Source: Armatimonadota bacterium | GTDB taxonomy: Bacteria; Armatimonadota; Zipacnadia; JAUWAU01 | DNA length: 64,000 nucleotides | Assembly (NCBI GenBank): GCA_030601885.1 | Contig: JAUWAU010000017.1 | Span: 53,303 to 117,302, forward strand | Reading direction: 5' to 3' | Part shown: in pieces, positions 33,463 to 41,257 of the stretch | How positions within the stretch are numbered: position 1 is the stretch's first letter | How the letters are laid out: each line of letters opens with the position of its first letter | Program-made: the position numbers and the translations under genes | Notes under the pieces: model-generated | The model's input: only the letters and a program-made list of their open reading frames with translations | What the model was told of the DNA's origin: nothing | Databases searched by the model: none

Positions 33463-34572
33463 TCATTGGCTCCCCCGAGCGCTGTCCCCGTCTATGTGCT
33501 CAAAGCTCCCGACAGTCGCCCCCGGAAGCACATCCGCTCCGCCCGAGATGCTTGCGAAGGGGCCAACGCACGCGCCATCGCCGACAACACTGTCGGCAAT
33601 CCAGGAGCAGTGCTGTATGCGGCAGTCATCGCCAATGCGGCTATTCCGGACGGCGCAGGCCGACCCGATGGTGCATCGAGCGCCGACCTCACTCCCGCGT
33701 GCTATTATCGCTCCCGGCCAGAGGGTCGTGTCGGCGCCGATGCACACGTCGGCGTCGATGAATGTGGCTGCAGGGTCCACCATGGTGACGCCGTCCTGCA
33801 TGAGCCGGCGGCGAATGCCGTCGCGCATGTGCGCCTCCGCTGCTGCAAGCTGCAGGCGATCGTTGACTCCGCGCGTCTCGGCAGCATCCTCCGCCACCGT
33901 GCACAGGACGCAGGCGCCGTCGGCGACGAGTAGGCCAATCACGTCCGTGAGGTAATACTCGCTCTGCACATTGTCTCGTCGGAGGCGCGGCAGCACCGCC
34001 AGCAGCGTCCGGCAATCGAAGCAGTATACGCTGGTGTTCACCTCGGATATCTGCCGCTCGGCGTCGCTGGCGTCGCGGTGCTCCACGATCCGATCCACCG
34101 AGCCGTCGGCACGGCGCAGGATGCGTCCATATCCCGTGGGGTCGTCGAGCCTGGCGGACAGCAGCACGGCGGCGCAGTTGGCCTCACGCCTCTGCTCGAC
34201 CAGCGCCTGGTACGTGGAGGGACGGATCAAGGGTGCGTCGGCCGGTGCGATGAGCACGTCGCCGTCGAAGTCCTGCAGGAGCGCTGCCGCCTGCATTGCC
34301 GCGTGCCCGGTGCCAAGAGGTTCTTCCTGCACGGCTATCATTGGCTCGTATCGGGCCGTTTCGGTGCCGATCCTATCTCTCTGGTGGCCGGCAACAATGA
34401 CGAGCCGCTCGGGCTCCAGCTCCGACAGCGAACGCACGGAGTGCCTGATCATCGGGACGCCGCAGAGGGGGTGGAGCACCTTGGTGACGCGGGAATTCAT
34501 GCGCACGCTGCTGCCGGCCGCGAGGACAACGCACGCCAATCGTGGTGTTCCCATGGAGCGGAAGTCTACCAT
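33463..34572 (-). CDS. glmU: GlmU-like UDP-GlcNAc pyrophosphorylase lacking the acetyltransferase end
   Basis: A 369-residue protein. The N-terminal 230 residues are a complete GlmU-type uridylyltransferase: CVVLAAGSSVRMNSRVTKVLHPLCGVPMIRH (the GxG-x-RM-S-x-K/P-K pattern, slightly divergent), QEEPLGTGHAAMQA, and GYGRILR. A left-handed beta-helix follows (VDPAATFIDADVCIGADTTL, VGPFASISGGADVLPGATVG) but stops after about three and a half coils. Full GlmU is about 450-460 residues, and the missing part holds the acetyltransferase catalytic His/Lys/Tyr. So it probably makes UDP-GlcNAc from UTP and GlcNAc-1-phosphate but cannot acetylate GlcN-1-phosphate. ATG 34572 or ATG 34554 (MGTPRLACVV) could be the start; neither has a ribosome site. 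Confidence 0.85.
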   Translation of the reverse strand: MVDFRSMGTPRLACVVLAAGSSVRMNSRVTKVLHPLCGVPMIRHSVRSLSELEPERLVIVAGHQRDRIGTETARYEPMIAVQEEPLGTGHAAMQAAALLQDFDGDVLIAPADAPLIRPSTYQALVEQRREANCAAVLLSARLDDPTGYGRILRRADGSVDRIVEHRDASDAERQISEVNTSVYCFDCRTLLAVLPRLRRDNVQSEYYLTDVIGLLVADGACVLCTVAEDAAETRGVNDRLQLAAAEAHMRDGIRRRLMQDGVTMVDPAATFIDADVCIGADTTLWPGAIIARGSEVGARCTIGSACAVRNSRIGDDCRIQHCSWIADSVVGDGACVGPFASISGGADVLPGATVGSFEHIDGDSARGSQ

Positions 34573-34664
34573 AAGGTAGTCGGTGGGTCAACCGCGGTGA
34601 AGCAAGGTGTTCCCGTGTGGATGTCGAAGCGAAAGCTCCCCTCCGGCACTGTGAAACGCGCACG

Positions 34665-34693
34665 TTTAGAATAAGCGGCATGATGCCTATAAT
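34665..34693 (+). promoter_or_regulatory. Sigma-70 promoter of a candidate non-coding RNA
   Basis: TTTAGA (34665-34670), a 17-base spacer, TATAAT (34688-34693, perfect). The predicted start is near 34700. No gene with a convincing ribosome site follows before the terminator at 34899-35014. Confidence 0.6.
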
Positions 34694-34699
34694 GATAGT

Positions 34700-35014
34700 G
34701 GACGAGAGGCAAAGCGGCGGTGGAAAGATGTGGCGCAGTGAGGTGGACACAGAGACTGAGGGTGACAGAGGTTTTGGAGAGCGCAGGCACGGCGAAGTTG
34801 GGGTTCCGGCGAGTGTGTTGATGGACTGATTGGGGGAGTTCGCCGGCAGGGCCGGCCCAGCGCAGGTGATGCCTATGCTTGGAGAGACGCCGGGACTTAC
34901 CTGAGGGCCCACGGCACCGAGCCGGAGAACGTATGGTGAGCGAAGTAGGCGTGCAGCAGGCAGCACCTCCGAAGAGCCCGAGAACCGGCAAAAGCCCGTG
35001 GGCCCTCGGTTTTT
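34700..35014 (+). ncRNA. Candidate structured non-coding RNA, about 315 bases, class unknown
   Basis: The interval between the promoter at 34665-34693 and a T-run at 35010-35014 has no believable protein frame. Its 3' end is a large hairpin: GAGGGCCCACGG (34903-34914) pairs perfectly with CCGTGGGCCCTC (34996-35007), extended by ACC (34899-34901) with GGT (35008-35010) around one bulged T, and immediately followed by TTTTT. The 81-base interior contains a nested GCCGG/CCGGC stem (34921-34925 and 34985-34989) and a hairpin GTGC...GCAC (34951-34966). Further 5', CCGGCGA (34806-34812) pairs with TCGCCGG (34840-34846). I compared it by eye with RNase P, tmRNA, SRP and 6S RNA: the first three lack their conserved motifs; 6S cannot be excluded for the 3' part. 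It could also be an untranslated leader of an unseen small gene. Confidence 0.4.
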
Positions 35015-35195
35015 GCTATTCCCCTCGCCAACGGGCCATCGTGTCCTGGCGGCCGCCGGGGCTTCAGCGGCTGGCAGTGTTGCCGCGGCTGTCCAGGCCG
35101 GAGCCGTCGCGATGGCCTGAGCAAATCCGGGCATTCCGGTAGACGGCACCCTCACGACCGCAGCCCCGTCGCCATACCCATTGTTCGCTGGGTCT

Positions 35196-35225
35196 TTGCC
35201 GGTCATTCGGCTTTTTTGCTATAAT
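35196..35225 (+). promoter_or_regulatory. Sigma-70 promoter of the histidine kinase gene
   Basis: TTGCCG (35196-35201), an 18-base spacer, TATAAT (35220-35225). The in-frame ATG at 35224 overlaps this -10 box and so cannot be the start; the transcript begins near 35232. Confidence 0.65.
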
Positions 35226-35298
35226 GCCCCGGCGCGCCGCTGCGTTGGACACTGAAGCGCCAGTGGCGCATGTTCGCAACGGGGGTAGGGTGCCAGCA

Positions 35299-37107
35299 AT
35301 GTCCGGGCAATCTCCTCAGCAGGCTGCCGTGCCGTCGGTGCCGTCCCTCGAAGAGCTCGTGGATGTAGATATACTGCAGCGCATCCAGGATTGGTTCGCG
35401 GCCACGACGGGGCTCACGACGCGCGTTCGCGACACCGCGGGGCGGCCGGTCACGCAGGTCAGCGGAATGACGCAGTTCTGCGAACTGATCACCGAGAACG
35501 AGTTGGGCCGCGAATGCTGCCGCGAGTCGCACCGGTACGCGATAACGGCGCTGCGGGACTCTGATGAGCCGGTCCGCTACGACTGCCATGCCGGTCTGCT
35601 TCAGATAGCGGCGCCGATCCGAGTTGCGGGACAGCTCGTGGGAATGATCGTCGTGGGTCAGGGGCCCGAGGCTCGGCTGTCGGACGAGCACGTTGAAGCG
35701 CTGGCGGAACGTATCGGCGTGAGTCCGCAGCGGCTCAAGGCCGCCGCGCGGCACCTCACCATCTGGTCGGACGAGACGACTCGCCGGCAGGCCACCGTGC
35801 TCACGTCCATCGCCACCACTATCTCGCAGCTCAGCTACAGGGGGTACGTTCTGCGCCGGAATCTGGAGGAGCTCTCGGCGCTTCACGACGTCTCCGTGGC
35901 GCTCACCAGCGCAGAAGCACTCCAGGAGACGCTCGACATCATCACCAAGGCAATGAGCGAGACGCTGCACGTGAAAGCGTGTTCATTGCGGCTGCTCAAT
36001 GAAGCCAAGAACACGTTGGACACGGCCGCCTACTACAACCTGAGCGAGAAGTACCGCACCAAGGGCCCCGTGGCGATGGGCGACAGCATCTACGACAAGC
36101 GCGCGATAGAGGGCGGCGTAGTCAAGGTCAAGAACGTCCGCGTTGATCCGAACTTCCGCTACCGGGAAGAGGCCCAGGAAGAGGGGCTCGTCTCGATGCT
36201 GTGCATGGGCCTCATCAGCCATGGGCGGCCCATCGGGGCGGTGCGGGTGTACACGGACCATGAGCACGACTTCACGGACCCTGATGTGGAGTTGATGCGG
36301 TCGCTGGCCAGCCAGGCTGCCATCGCCATCGAGCGGGCCCGGCTGGTGGAGGAGCTGCAGGCGACCAACACCAGGCTGCGCGAGATGTACGAGCAGGCCG
36401 TTGCCGTTCAGGAGCAGCTCATTCAATCGGAGCGGCTGGCGGTCATGGGCGAGATGGCGGCCGGCGTTGCCCACGAGGTGAAGAACCCGATGTCGGCCAT
36501 CTACTATGTCGGCGCCGACATCAGGGACCACGGCGCAAGTATGGAGCCGGAGCAGCTCCGAGAAGCGGCGGATCGCATCATGAAAGAGGTGAAGCGCACG
36601 ATCGCGGTCATCGACGAAGTGCGCGAGTACGCCAAGCCCGTGGGAGTGGAGGGCGCCGAGCCCGTGGAGTTGGCGGCGCTGGTAGAGGAAGTCCTGTCGT
36701 TGATGCGCTTCGACAAGGATGCCCGAGGCGTCAAACTCATCAACGAGTGCGCCAGGGACGGGCTGCAGGTAGTCGTAAACCGGGACAAGATGAAGCAGGT
36801 GCTCATCAACCTCGTCCGCAACGCCGCCGATGCGACGCGGCCGCCGGACGGTCAGATACGGGTGTCGGCCCACGAAGAGGATGGCTGCGCCGTCATCCGG
36901 GTGATCGACAACGGGGAGGGCATACCACCGGACGTGCTCTCACAGATCTGGGAGCGATTCTTCACCACCCGCGGCCCTGCCGGCACCGGCCTGGGACTTG
37001 ACATCTCCCGCCGCATCGTGTCGGCGCACGGCGGGACGATCGAGGTGGAGAGCGAGGTGGGGAAGGGGTCTACGTTCACCATCAGCATCCCGATGGGGCA
37101 CGGTTAG
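35299..37107 (+). CDS. PocR-GAF sensor histidine kinase
   Basis: A 602-residue soluble kinase without transmembrane helices. Residues about 15-165 are a PocR ligand-sensing domain (IQDWFAATTGLTTRVRDTAG, FCELITEN, CCRESHRYAI, YDCHAGLLQIAAPIRVAG) with its conserved cysteines. Residues about 195-350 form a GAF domain (HDVSVALTSAEALQETLDII, DPDVELMRSLASQAAIAIER). A coiled coil leads to HisKA with the phospho-acceptor His in GEMAAGVAHEVKNPMSAI, and HATPase_c with N box NLVRNAADAT, G1 DNGEGIP and G2 GTGLGLDISRRIV. ATG 35299 is chosen because the promoter at 35196-35225 rules out the earlier ATG. It is an orphan: no response regulator is in the window. Its 3' end overlaps the convergent nuoI by 3 bases. 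Confidence 0.9.
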   Translation: MSGQSPQQAAVPSVPSLEELVDVDILQRIQDWFAATTGLTTRVRDTAGRPVTQVSGMTQFCELITENELGRECCRESHRYAITALRDSDEPVRYDCHAGLLQIAAPIRVAGQLVGMIVVGQGPEARLSDEHVEALAERIGVSPQRLKAAARHLTIWSDETTRRQATVLTSIATTISQLSYRGYVLRRNLEELSALHDVSVALTSAEALQETLDIITKAMSETLHVKACSLRLLNEAKNTLDTAAYYNLSEKYRTKGPVAMGDSIYDKRAIEGGVVKVKNVRVDPNFRYREEAQEEGLVSMLCMGLISHGRPIGAVRVYTDHEHDFTDPDVELMRSLASQAAIAIERARLVEELQATNTRLREMYEQAVAVQEQLIQSERLAVMGEMAAGVAHEVKNPMSAIYYVGADIRDHGASMEPEQLREAADRIMKEVKRTIAVIDEVREYAKPVGVEGAEPVELAALVEEVLSLMRFDKDARGVKLINECARDGLQVVVNRDKMKQVLINLVRNAADATRPPDGQIRVSAHEEDGCAVIRVIDNGEGIPPDVLSQIWERFFTTRGPAGTGLGLDISRRIVSAHGGTIEVESEVGKGSTFTISIPMGHG

Positions 37108-37568
37108 GGCACGTCGAACTCGTGCGGGAGCGATGGGTTGGCTGGATGGCCGATTGGCAGGAGCAGCTCATCCTTGCCGAAGATGTACCTGGAGCGCTTG
37201 TCGTAGGCGAGCCGAAAGTCCTGGCGCAGGACGATGGCGCCGGTCGGGCACGCCTCTTCGCAGTACCCGCAGTAGATGCAGTGCAGCATATTGATTTCGT
37301 ATACCTCGGCGTAGCGCTCGCCCTCTGAATAGCGCTCCTCGTCGGTATTCTCGCCGGCCTCGACGTAGATGCATTGGACGGGGCAGTTGGCGGCGCAGAG
37401 GTCGCAGCCGATGCAGCGCTCGAGCCCGTTCTCCCAGCGGCGCAGCACGTGCCGCCAGCGCGCACGTTCGGGCAGCTTCCGAGTCTGCTCCGGGTAGCAG
37501 ATCGTGACCGGCCGACGGAAGAGGTGCTTAAAGGTGATGCTGAGGCCTTCGATGAGCTCGGTTATCAT
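37104..37568 (-). CDS. nuoI: NADH-quinone oxidoreductase subunit I
   Basis: A 154-residue subunit carrying the two 4Fe-4S clusters N6a and N6b of complex I, linking the peripheral arm chain to cluster N2. The motif sets are CIGCDLCAANCPVQCIYVEAG and CIYCGYCEEACPTGAIVL. The N-terminal stretch (ELIEGLSITFKHLFRRPVTICYPE) is the amphipathic segment that sits on the membrane arm. It is the last gene in the leftward nuo run, 85 bases after nuoG. It is convergent with the histidine kinase, and the two stop codons overlap (TTAG). Confidence 0.97.
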   Translation of the reverse strand: MITELIEGLSITFKHLFRRPVTICYPEQTRKLPERARWRHVLRRWENGLERCIGCDLCAANCPVQCIYVEAGENTDEERYSEGERYAEVYEINMLHCIYCGYCEEACPTGAIVLRQDFRLAYDKRSRYIFGKDELLLPIGHPANPSLPHEFDVP

Positions 37569-37653
37569 CGTGTAATCTGCTTGCCTGTCGCTCTGCGCGA
37601 GGCGAAGAGTCTCTCACGGCCCGGCCACTCGCCGGGACACTCTCATTCCCGCA

Positions 37654-39447
37654 TTAGCGGTCCTCGACCAACCTGTCCCGAAGGTCGCGGATGATGTCCA
37701 AGTCCGGGCGGACATCCCCCGGCGGCGCCACAACGCGGGCAATCCCCTGCTCGCGCCCCTCCGTGTTCGTTAGCGTGCCGTTCCTCTCAGCAAAACTGGC
37801 GCCGGGCAACACAATATCCGCCCTCAGCGCCGTCGCAGTGCGCGCAGTTCCCTGATAAACCAGCGTCTCCACGTCGCCCAAGCGTTCCTTCATGGCTGCG
37901 TCACTCGCCAGATCAGCGTCCAAGACATACAGTGTGCCAGGGACATCCCCAGGCGCCAGGCCCGGCACATCGTGGACCGCGACGCCCATCGAGTTGCCGT
38001 GCTCGGCAGCGAACAGGAGCTTCGCCCCCCCATCGGCCGCGACACGGGCGAGCGAGTTCAGCAGCCCAGCCACGGCGTCCTCCGTGCTATCGCAGGCGCC
38101 TCGGCCGACGATGACGAGCGGGCGCTCGGCGCCGCGGATGTGCTCTGCAGCCTCCCCCAGCAGCTCTCCGCCCCCGCGGAGCCATTCGTGGGCGTGCCTG
38201 CTGAACTCGATCTCCGAGGGATGCACAACGACGAGCCGGGCGCCACGTCCGCGCATGGCCCTCTTCACGCGCAAGTCTATGATGGGGAGGTCCGTGCTGA
38301 TGTCGGCGCACAGAAGCACGATCACGTCGGCGTCGTCGATGTCAGCGATACGGCCCCGCGTGAGGCCACGGGCATAGGCTGCCCGCAGGAGCTCGTGCTC
38401 CGGCCAGGCTCGGAGTTTGGCATTGAGGGCCTCTGCCACGCTCTGCACGGCGTGCAGTTCTTCATTCGTCAGCGTGGGGCCAACGACGATGCCCAGCTTT
38501 CCGGCTTCGCCGGCGGCCGCCAGAGTATCGGCAGCCGCCTCGAAGGCGCGTTCCCACGATGTGCCCGTGAGCTCGCCGCCGTCGCGAACCATCGCCTCGG
38601 TGAGCCGATCCGGACTGTTCACCTCGTCCACGGAGCCAAAGCGGCCACGGTCACACAGCCAGCCGTTGTCGATCTCGGGATTTTCTCGCGGGATGATGCG
38701 TTCCAGCCTGCCGACGCGGACCTGGAGCGTCACGTTGCAGCCGCATCCACAGCCCGCACAGATGCTCGGCGTACTGGCGAACTGCCACGGTCGAGCGCGA
38801 AAGCGAAACTGGCTGCCGGTCAGCGCTCCGACAGGGCAGATGTCGATAGTGTTCCCGGAGAACTGTGTGTCGAAGGGCGGCTCAGATACGCTGAAGATCT
38901 CAACAATGGCCGCGCGCTCCCGCAGCTTCAGCACGTGATGCCAGGCGATTTCGTCGCAGAATCGCGTGCAGCGGGCGCAGTGAATGCAGCGCTCACGGTC
39001 GAGATGGATCCTCGGGCCCAGAGGGATCGGCTTCTTCCAGTGACGCTTCCACTCGAGGGGAAAGCGCCCGGGGCTGCGGGCGTGAGCGAAGGTGAGGTCC
39101 TGAAGCGGACACTCGCCGCCCTTGTCGCACACGGGACAATCCAGAGGGTGATTCAGCAAGAGAAACTCAAGCTGCTCCGCGCGCGCATTCCGGACGGCAT
39201 CGGTGTCGGTGCGCACCACCATCCCGTCCGCCACTTCCGTGGTGCACGAGGTCTGCAGCTTGGGCGTTCCCTCGATTTCCACCAGGCACATGCGGCAGTT
39301 GCCCGCCGGGTCGAGCCGCTTGTCGTAGCAGAACCGGGGGATGTCGATGCCCAGCGTGTCGGCGACGTCGATGACGACCGTCCCGCGCCGGACGGATGCC
39401 TCTTGACCATCGATTGTCACAGTCACCAGGTCGTTGTTATCTGCCAT
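37654..39447 (-). CDS. nuoG: NADH-quinone oxidoreductase subunit G
   Basis: A 597-residue iron-sulfur subunit of the complex I peripheral arm. The N-terminal 2Fe-2S ferredoxin domain (N1b) has RFCYDKRLDPAGNCRMCLVE; the His-ligated N5 and N4 clusters follow (CPVCDKGGECPLQD, CIHCARCTRFCDE). CAGCGCGC with a distal Cys in GWLCDRGRF supplies the optional N7 cluster. The remaining 300 residues form a shortened, inactive molybdopterin-oxidoreductase-like domain, so the protein is shorter than E. coli NuoG (about 900 residues) or Thermus Nqo3 (about 780). Its start overlaps the end of nuoF by 11 bases, implying coupled translation. Confidence 0.95.
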   Translation of the reverse strand: MADNNDLVTVTIDGQEASVRRGTVVIDVADTLGIDIPRFCYDKRLDPAGNCRMCLVEIEGTPKLQTSCTTEVADGMVVRTDTDAVRNARAEQLEFLLLNHPLDCPVCDKGGECPLQDLTFAHARSPGRFPLEWKRHWKKPIPLGPRIHLDRERCIHCARCTRFCDEIAWHHVLKLRERAAIVEIFSVSEPPFDTQFSGNTIDICPVGALTGSQFRFRARPWQFASTPSICAGCGCGCNVTLQVRVGRLERIIPRENPEIDNGWLCDRGRFGSVDEVNSPDRLTEAMVRDGGELTGTSWERAFEAAADTLAAAGEAGKLGIVVGPTLTNEELHAVQSVAEALNAKLRAWPEHELLRAAYARGLTRGRIADIDDADVIVLLCADISTDLPIIDLRVKRAMRGRGARLVVVHPSEIEFSRHAHEWLRGGGELLGEAAEHIRGAERPLVIVGRGACDSTEDAVAGLLNSLARVAADGGAKLLFAAEHGNSMGVAVHDVPGLAPGDVPGTLYVLDADLASDAAMKERLGDVETLVYQGTARTATALRADIVLPGASFAERNGTLTNTEGREQGIARVVAPPGDVRPDLDIIRDLRDRLVEDR

Positions 39448-40711
39448 TGGTCTTGGGTACGCAGCGCTGCTCGCGGATGTGGCGATCGTACTCGTCGCGG
39501 AAGTGCTGGATGCTGCTCACCAACGGATATGTGATGGAATCGCCGAGCAGGCACAGCGACTTCGTCGCGATGCCATCGCAAATACTGAGGATGAGATCCG
39601 GATCGCCGGGATCGCCCTGCCCCGCCTCGATGCGGTCCAGAATCCTGTAGAGCCAGCGGCACCCCTCACGGCACGGCGTGCACTGGCCGCAAGACTCGTT
39701 CATGTAGAACTTAGCGAGGATGCGCGCCGCGTTCACTATGCACGTGTCCTCATCCATCACTATCACGCCGCCGGAGCCAAGCATGGAGCCGGCGGCCAGC
39801 ATGGCCTCCGGCGTCGTGGGTGTATCGAGAAGCTCAGGGGTCAGGAACTGCGTCGAGGAGCCGCCGGGCAGCACCGCCTTCACTGCCTTGCCGTCCCGGA
39901 TGCCGCCGGCGCAGTCGAAGATGATCTCGCGCAGCGGCGTCCCCAGCGGCATCTCGTAATTGGCGGGTTTGTTCACGTGCCCACTGACCGAGAAGATCTT
40001 TGTTCCCGTGGCGCGCCTGGCGCCGATGCCGGCGAACCACTCGGGGCCATGGGTGATGATGTGTGGCACGTTGCACAGCGTCTCGACGTTGTTCACCACC
40101 GATGGCCGCTCGACGATGCCGCGCTGGCCCGGGAAGGGCGGCTTGACGCGGGGGTAGCCGCGCTTGCCGTCCAGGGAGCTGAGCAGCGCCGTCTCTTCCC
40201 CGCAAATGTAGGCGCCAGCGCCCCGGTGCAGCACAACGTGCATCCGCCGGTCGGTGTCGAGGACGCCATCGCCCAGATACCCGCGATCGTACGCCTGAGC
40301 GATGGCCTTCTCCAGTTGCGCCGCCGCCTGGAAGAACTCGCCACGGATGTAGATGTAGGTCCACTCGGCGCCGTTGGCATACGCTGCTATGCAGCAGCCC
40401 TCGAGGAGCTCGTGCGGATTCCTCTCCATGAGCTGCCGGTCCTTGAAGGTGCCCGGCTCGCCCTCGTCGGCGTTGCAGCACAGGTAGTTCGGGCCGCCGT
40501 CTTTGACGGTCAGGCTCCACTTGCGACCCGTGGGGAAATAGGCACCGCCGCGGCCGCGCAGTCCGGAGCGCGAGACCGCATCAATGACGTCTTCCGGCGT
40601 CATTTCGCGCAGCACCTGGGGCCAGGCGCGGTACCCGCCGTGCTCGATGTATACGTCGATGTCGTCGAGATGCGGGACGTCGTGGTTTTTGGTGAGAATA
40701 CGCTCAGGCAT
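39437..40711 (-). CDS. nuoF: NADH-quinone oxidoreductase subunit F (NADH- and FMN-binding)
   Basis: A 424-residue subunit where NADH is oxidised. Landmarks: SRSGLRGRGGAYFPTGRKW (NADH/FMN-binding glycine-rich loop), LCCNADEGEPGTFKDR (FMN contact), YICGEETALLSSLDGKRG, and the N3 4Fe-4S set ESCGQCTPCREGC with a distal Cys in LCLLGD. It works with NuoE at the tip of the peripheral arm. It starts 10 bases after nuoE ends and overlaps nuoG by 11 bases, so E-F-G form a tightly coupled NADH-input module. Presence of E, F and G shows that this complex I accepts NADH directly, unlike ferredoxin-type 11-subunit forms. Confidence 0.97.
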   Translation of the reverse strand: MPERILTKNHDVPHLDDIDVYIEHGGYRAWPQVLREMTPEDVIDAVSRSGLRGRGGAYFPTGRKWSLTVKDGGPNYLCCNADEGEPGTFKDRQLMERNPHELLEGCCIAAYANGAEWTYIYIRGEFFQAAAQLEKAIAQAYDRGYLGDGVLDTDRRMHVVLHRGAGAYICGEETALLSSLDGKRGYPRVKPPFPGQRGIVERPSVVNNVETLCNVPHIITHGPEWFAGIGARRATGTKIFSVSGHVNKPANYEMPLGTPLREIIFDCAGGIRDGKAVKAVLPGGSSTQFLTPELLDTPTTPEAMLAAGSMLGSGGVIVMDEDTCIVNAARILAKFYMNESCGQCTPCREGCRWLYRILDRIEAGQGDPGDPDLILSICDGIATKSLCLLGDSITYPLVSSIQHFRDEYDRHIREQRCVPKTNGR

Positions 40712-40720
40712 TCGGCTCGC

Positions 40721-41200
40721 TCATCCCTCGCCGCCGTCGTATCCCAGTTCTGTCAGGATCGCATCAATCCGCTCAGGCGTAACGTTGCGATGCTCGCGGT
40801 CGTTGATGTGCATGACGGGGCCGCCGTCGCACGCCCCGAGGCACTCCACTTCGCGGAGCGTGAACTTACCGTCCGGGGTCGTCTCGCCCACGTGTATCCC
40901 GAGCTTCCCCCTGAGATAGTCAACCAGTTGCTCGCCGCCCAGCAGGCCGCAGGGCATGCTGGTGCACACGTCGATCACGTACTGTCCCACGGGCTCTAAA
41001 TGGAACATGTGGTAAAAGCTGGCGACGGCCGTGACCTCGGTAGTGGTCAGGTCGAGCCGCTCAGCCACCTTGGCAATGGCCTCGTCATCGAGGCGTCCGC
41101 GCTTCTCCTGCGCGGCGCGCAGGGCGGGCAGAATGGCGCACCGCTTCCGCGGATACCTGGTCAGCAGCTCAGACATTGGCTCGTGCTCTTCAGCAGCCAT
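40721..41200 (-). CDS. nuoE: NADH-quinone oxidoreductase subunit E
   Basis: A 159-residue thioredoxin-fold subunit holding the 2Fe-2S cluster N1a. The four ligands are in CTSMPCGLLGG and CLGACDGGPVM. The N-terminal helical part (YPRKRCAILPALRAAQEKRG, DLTTTEVTAVASFYHMF) is typical. ATG 41200 is chosen because GGAGAA lies 5 bases upstream; an in-frame start at 41221 lacks a ribosome site. It follows nuoD by about 58 bases and precedes nuoF by 10 bases on the minus strand. Confidence 0.95.
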   Translation of the reverse strand: MAAEEHEPMSELLTRYPRKRCAILPALRAAQEKRGRLDDEAIAKVAERLDLTTTEVTAVASFYHMFHLEPVGQYVIDVCTSMPCGLLGGEQLVDYLRGKLGIHVGETTPDGKFTLREVECLGACDGGPVMHINDREHRNVTPERIDAILTELGYDGGEG

Positions 41201-41257
41201 CGTGCTTCTCCGGAAAGCCACGCACTGCCCCGACGCCCTTTGGCGCGGGCTCGCCCC

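Noticed and set aside
34700..35014. RNase P RNA, tmRNA or SRP RNA in the gene-free interval
   Set aside because: The RNase P core (GAGGAAAGTCCG), the tmRNA 3' tRNA-like end and the SRP GGAAG/AGCAG loop are absent on both strands.
34373..35206. Minus-strand open frame spanning the ncRNA interval and the glmU start
   Set aside because: It overlaps glmU in another frame, lacks any recognisable domain and a ribosome site, and its middle is the GC-rich hairpin region.
35224..35298. Upstream ATG (35224) as the start of the histidine kinase
   Set aside because: It overlaps the TATAAT -10 box at 35220-35225, so it would not be in the transcript.
37972..40999. Two long plus-strand frames (520 and 521 codons) antisense to nuoG and nuoF
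   Set aside because: Composition mirrors the nuo genes' codon bias and no family features are visible; the minus strand is unambiguously nuoG/nuoF.
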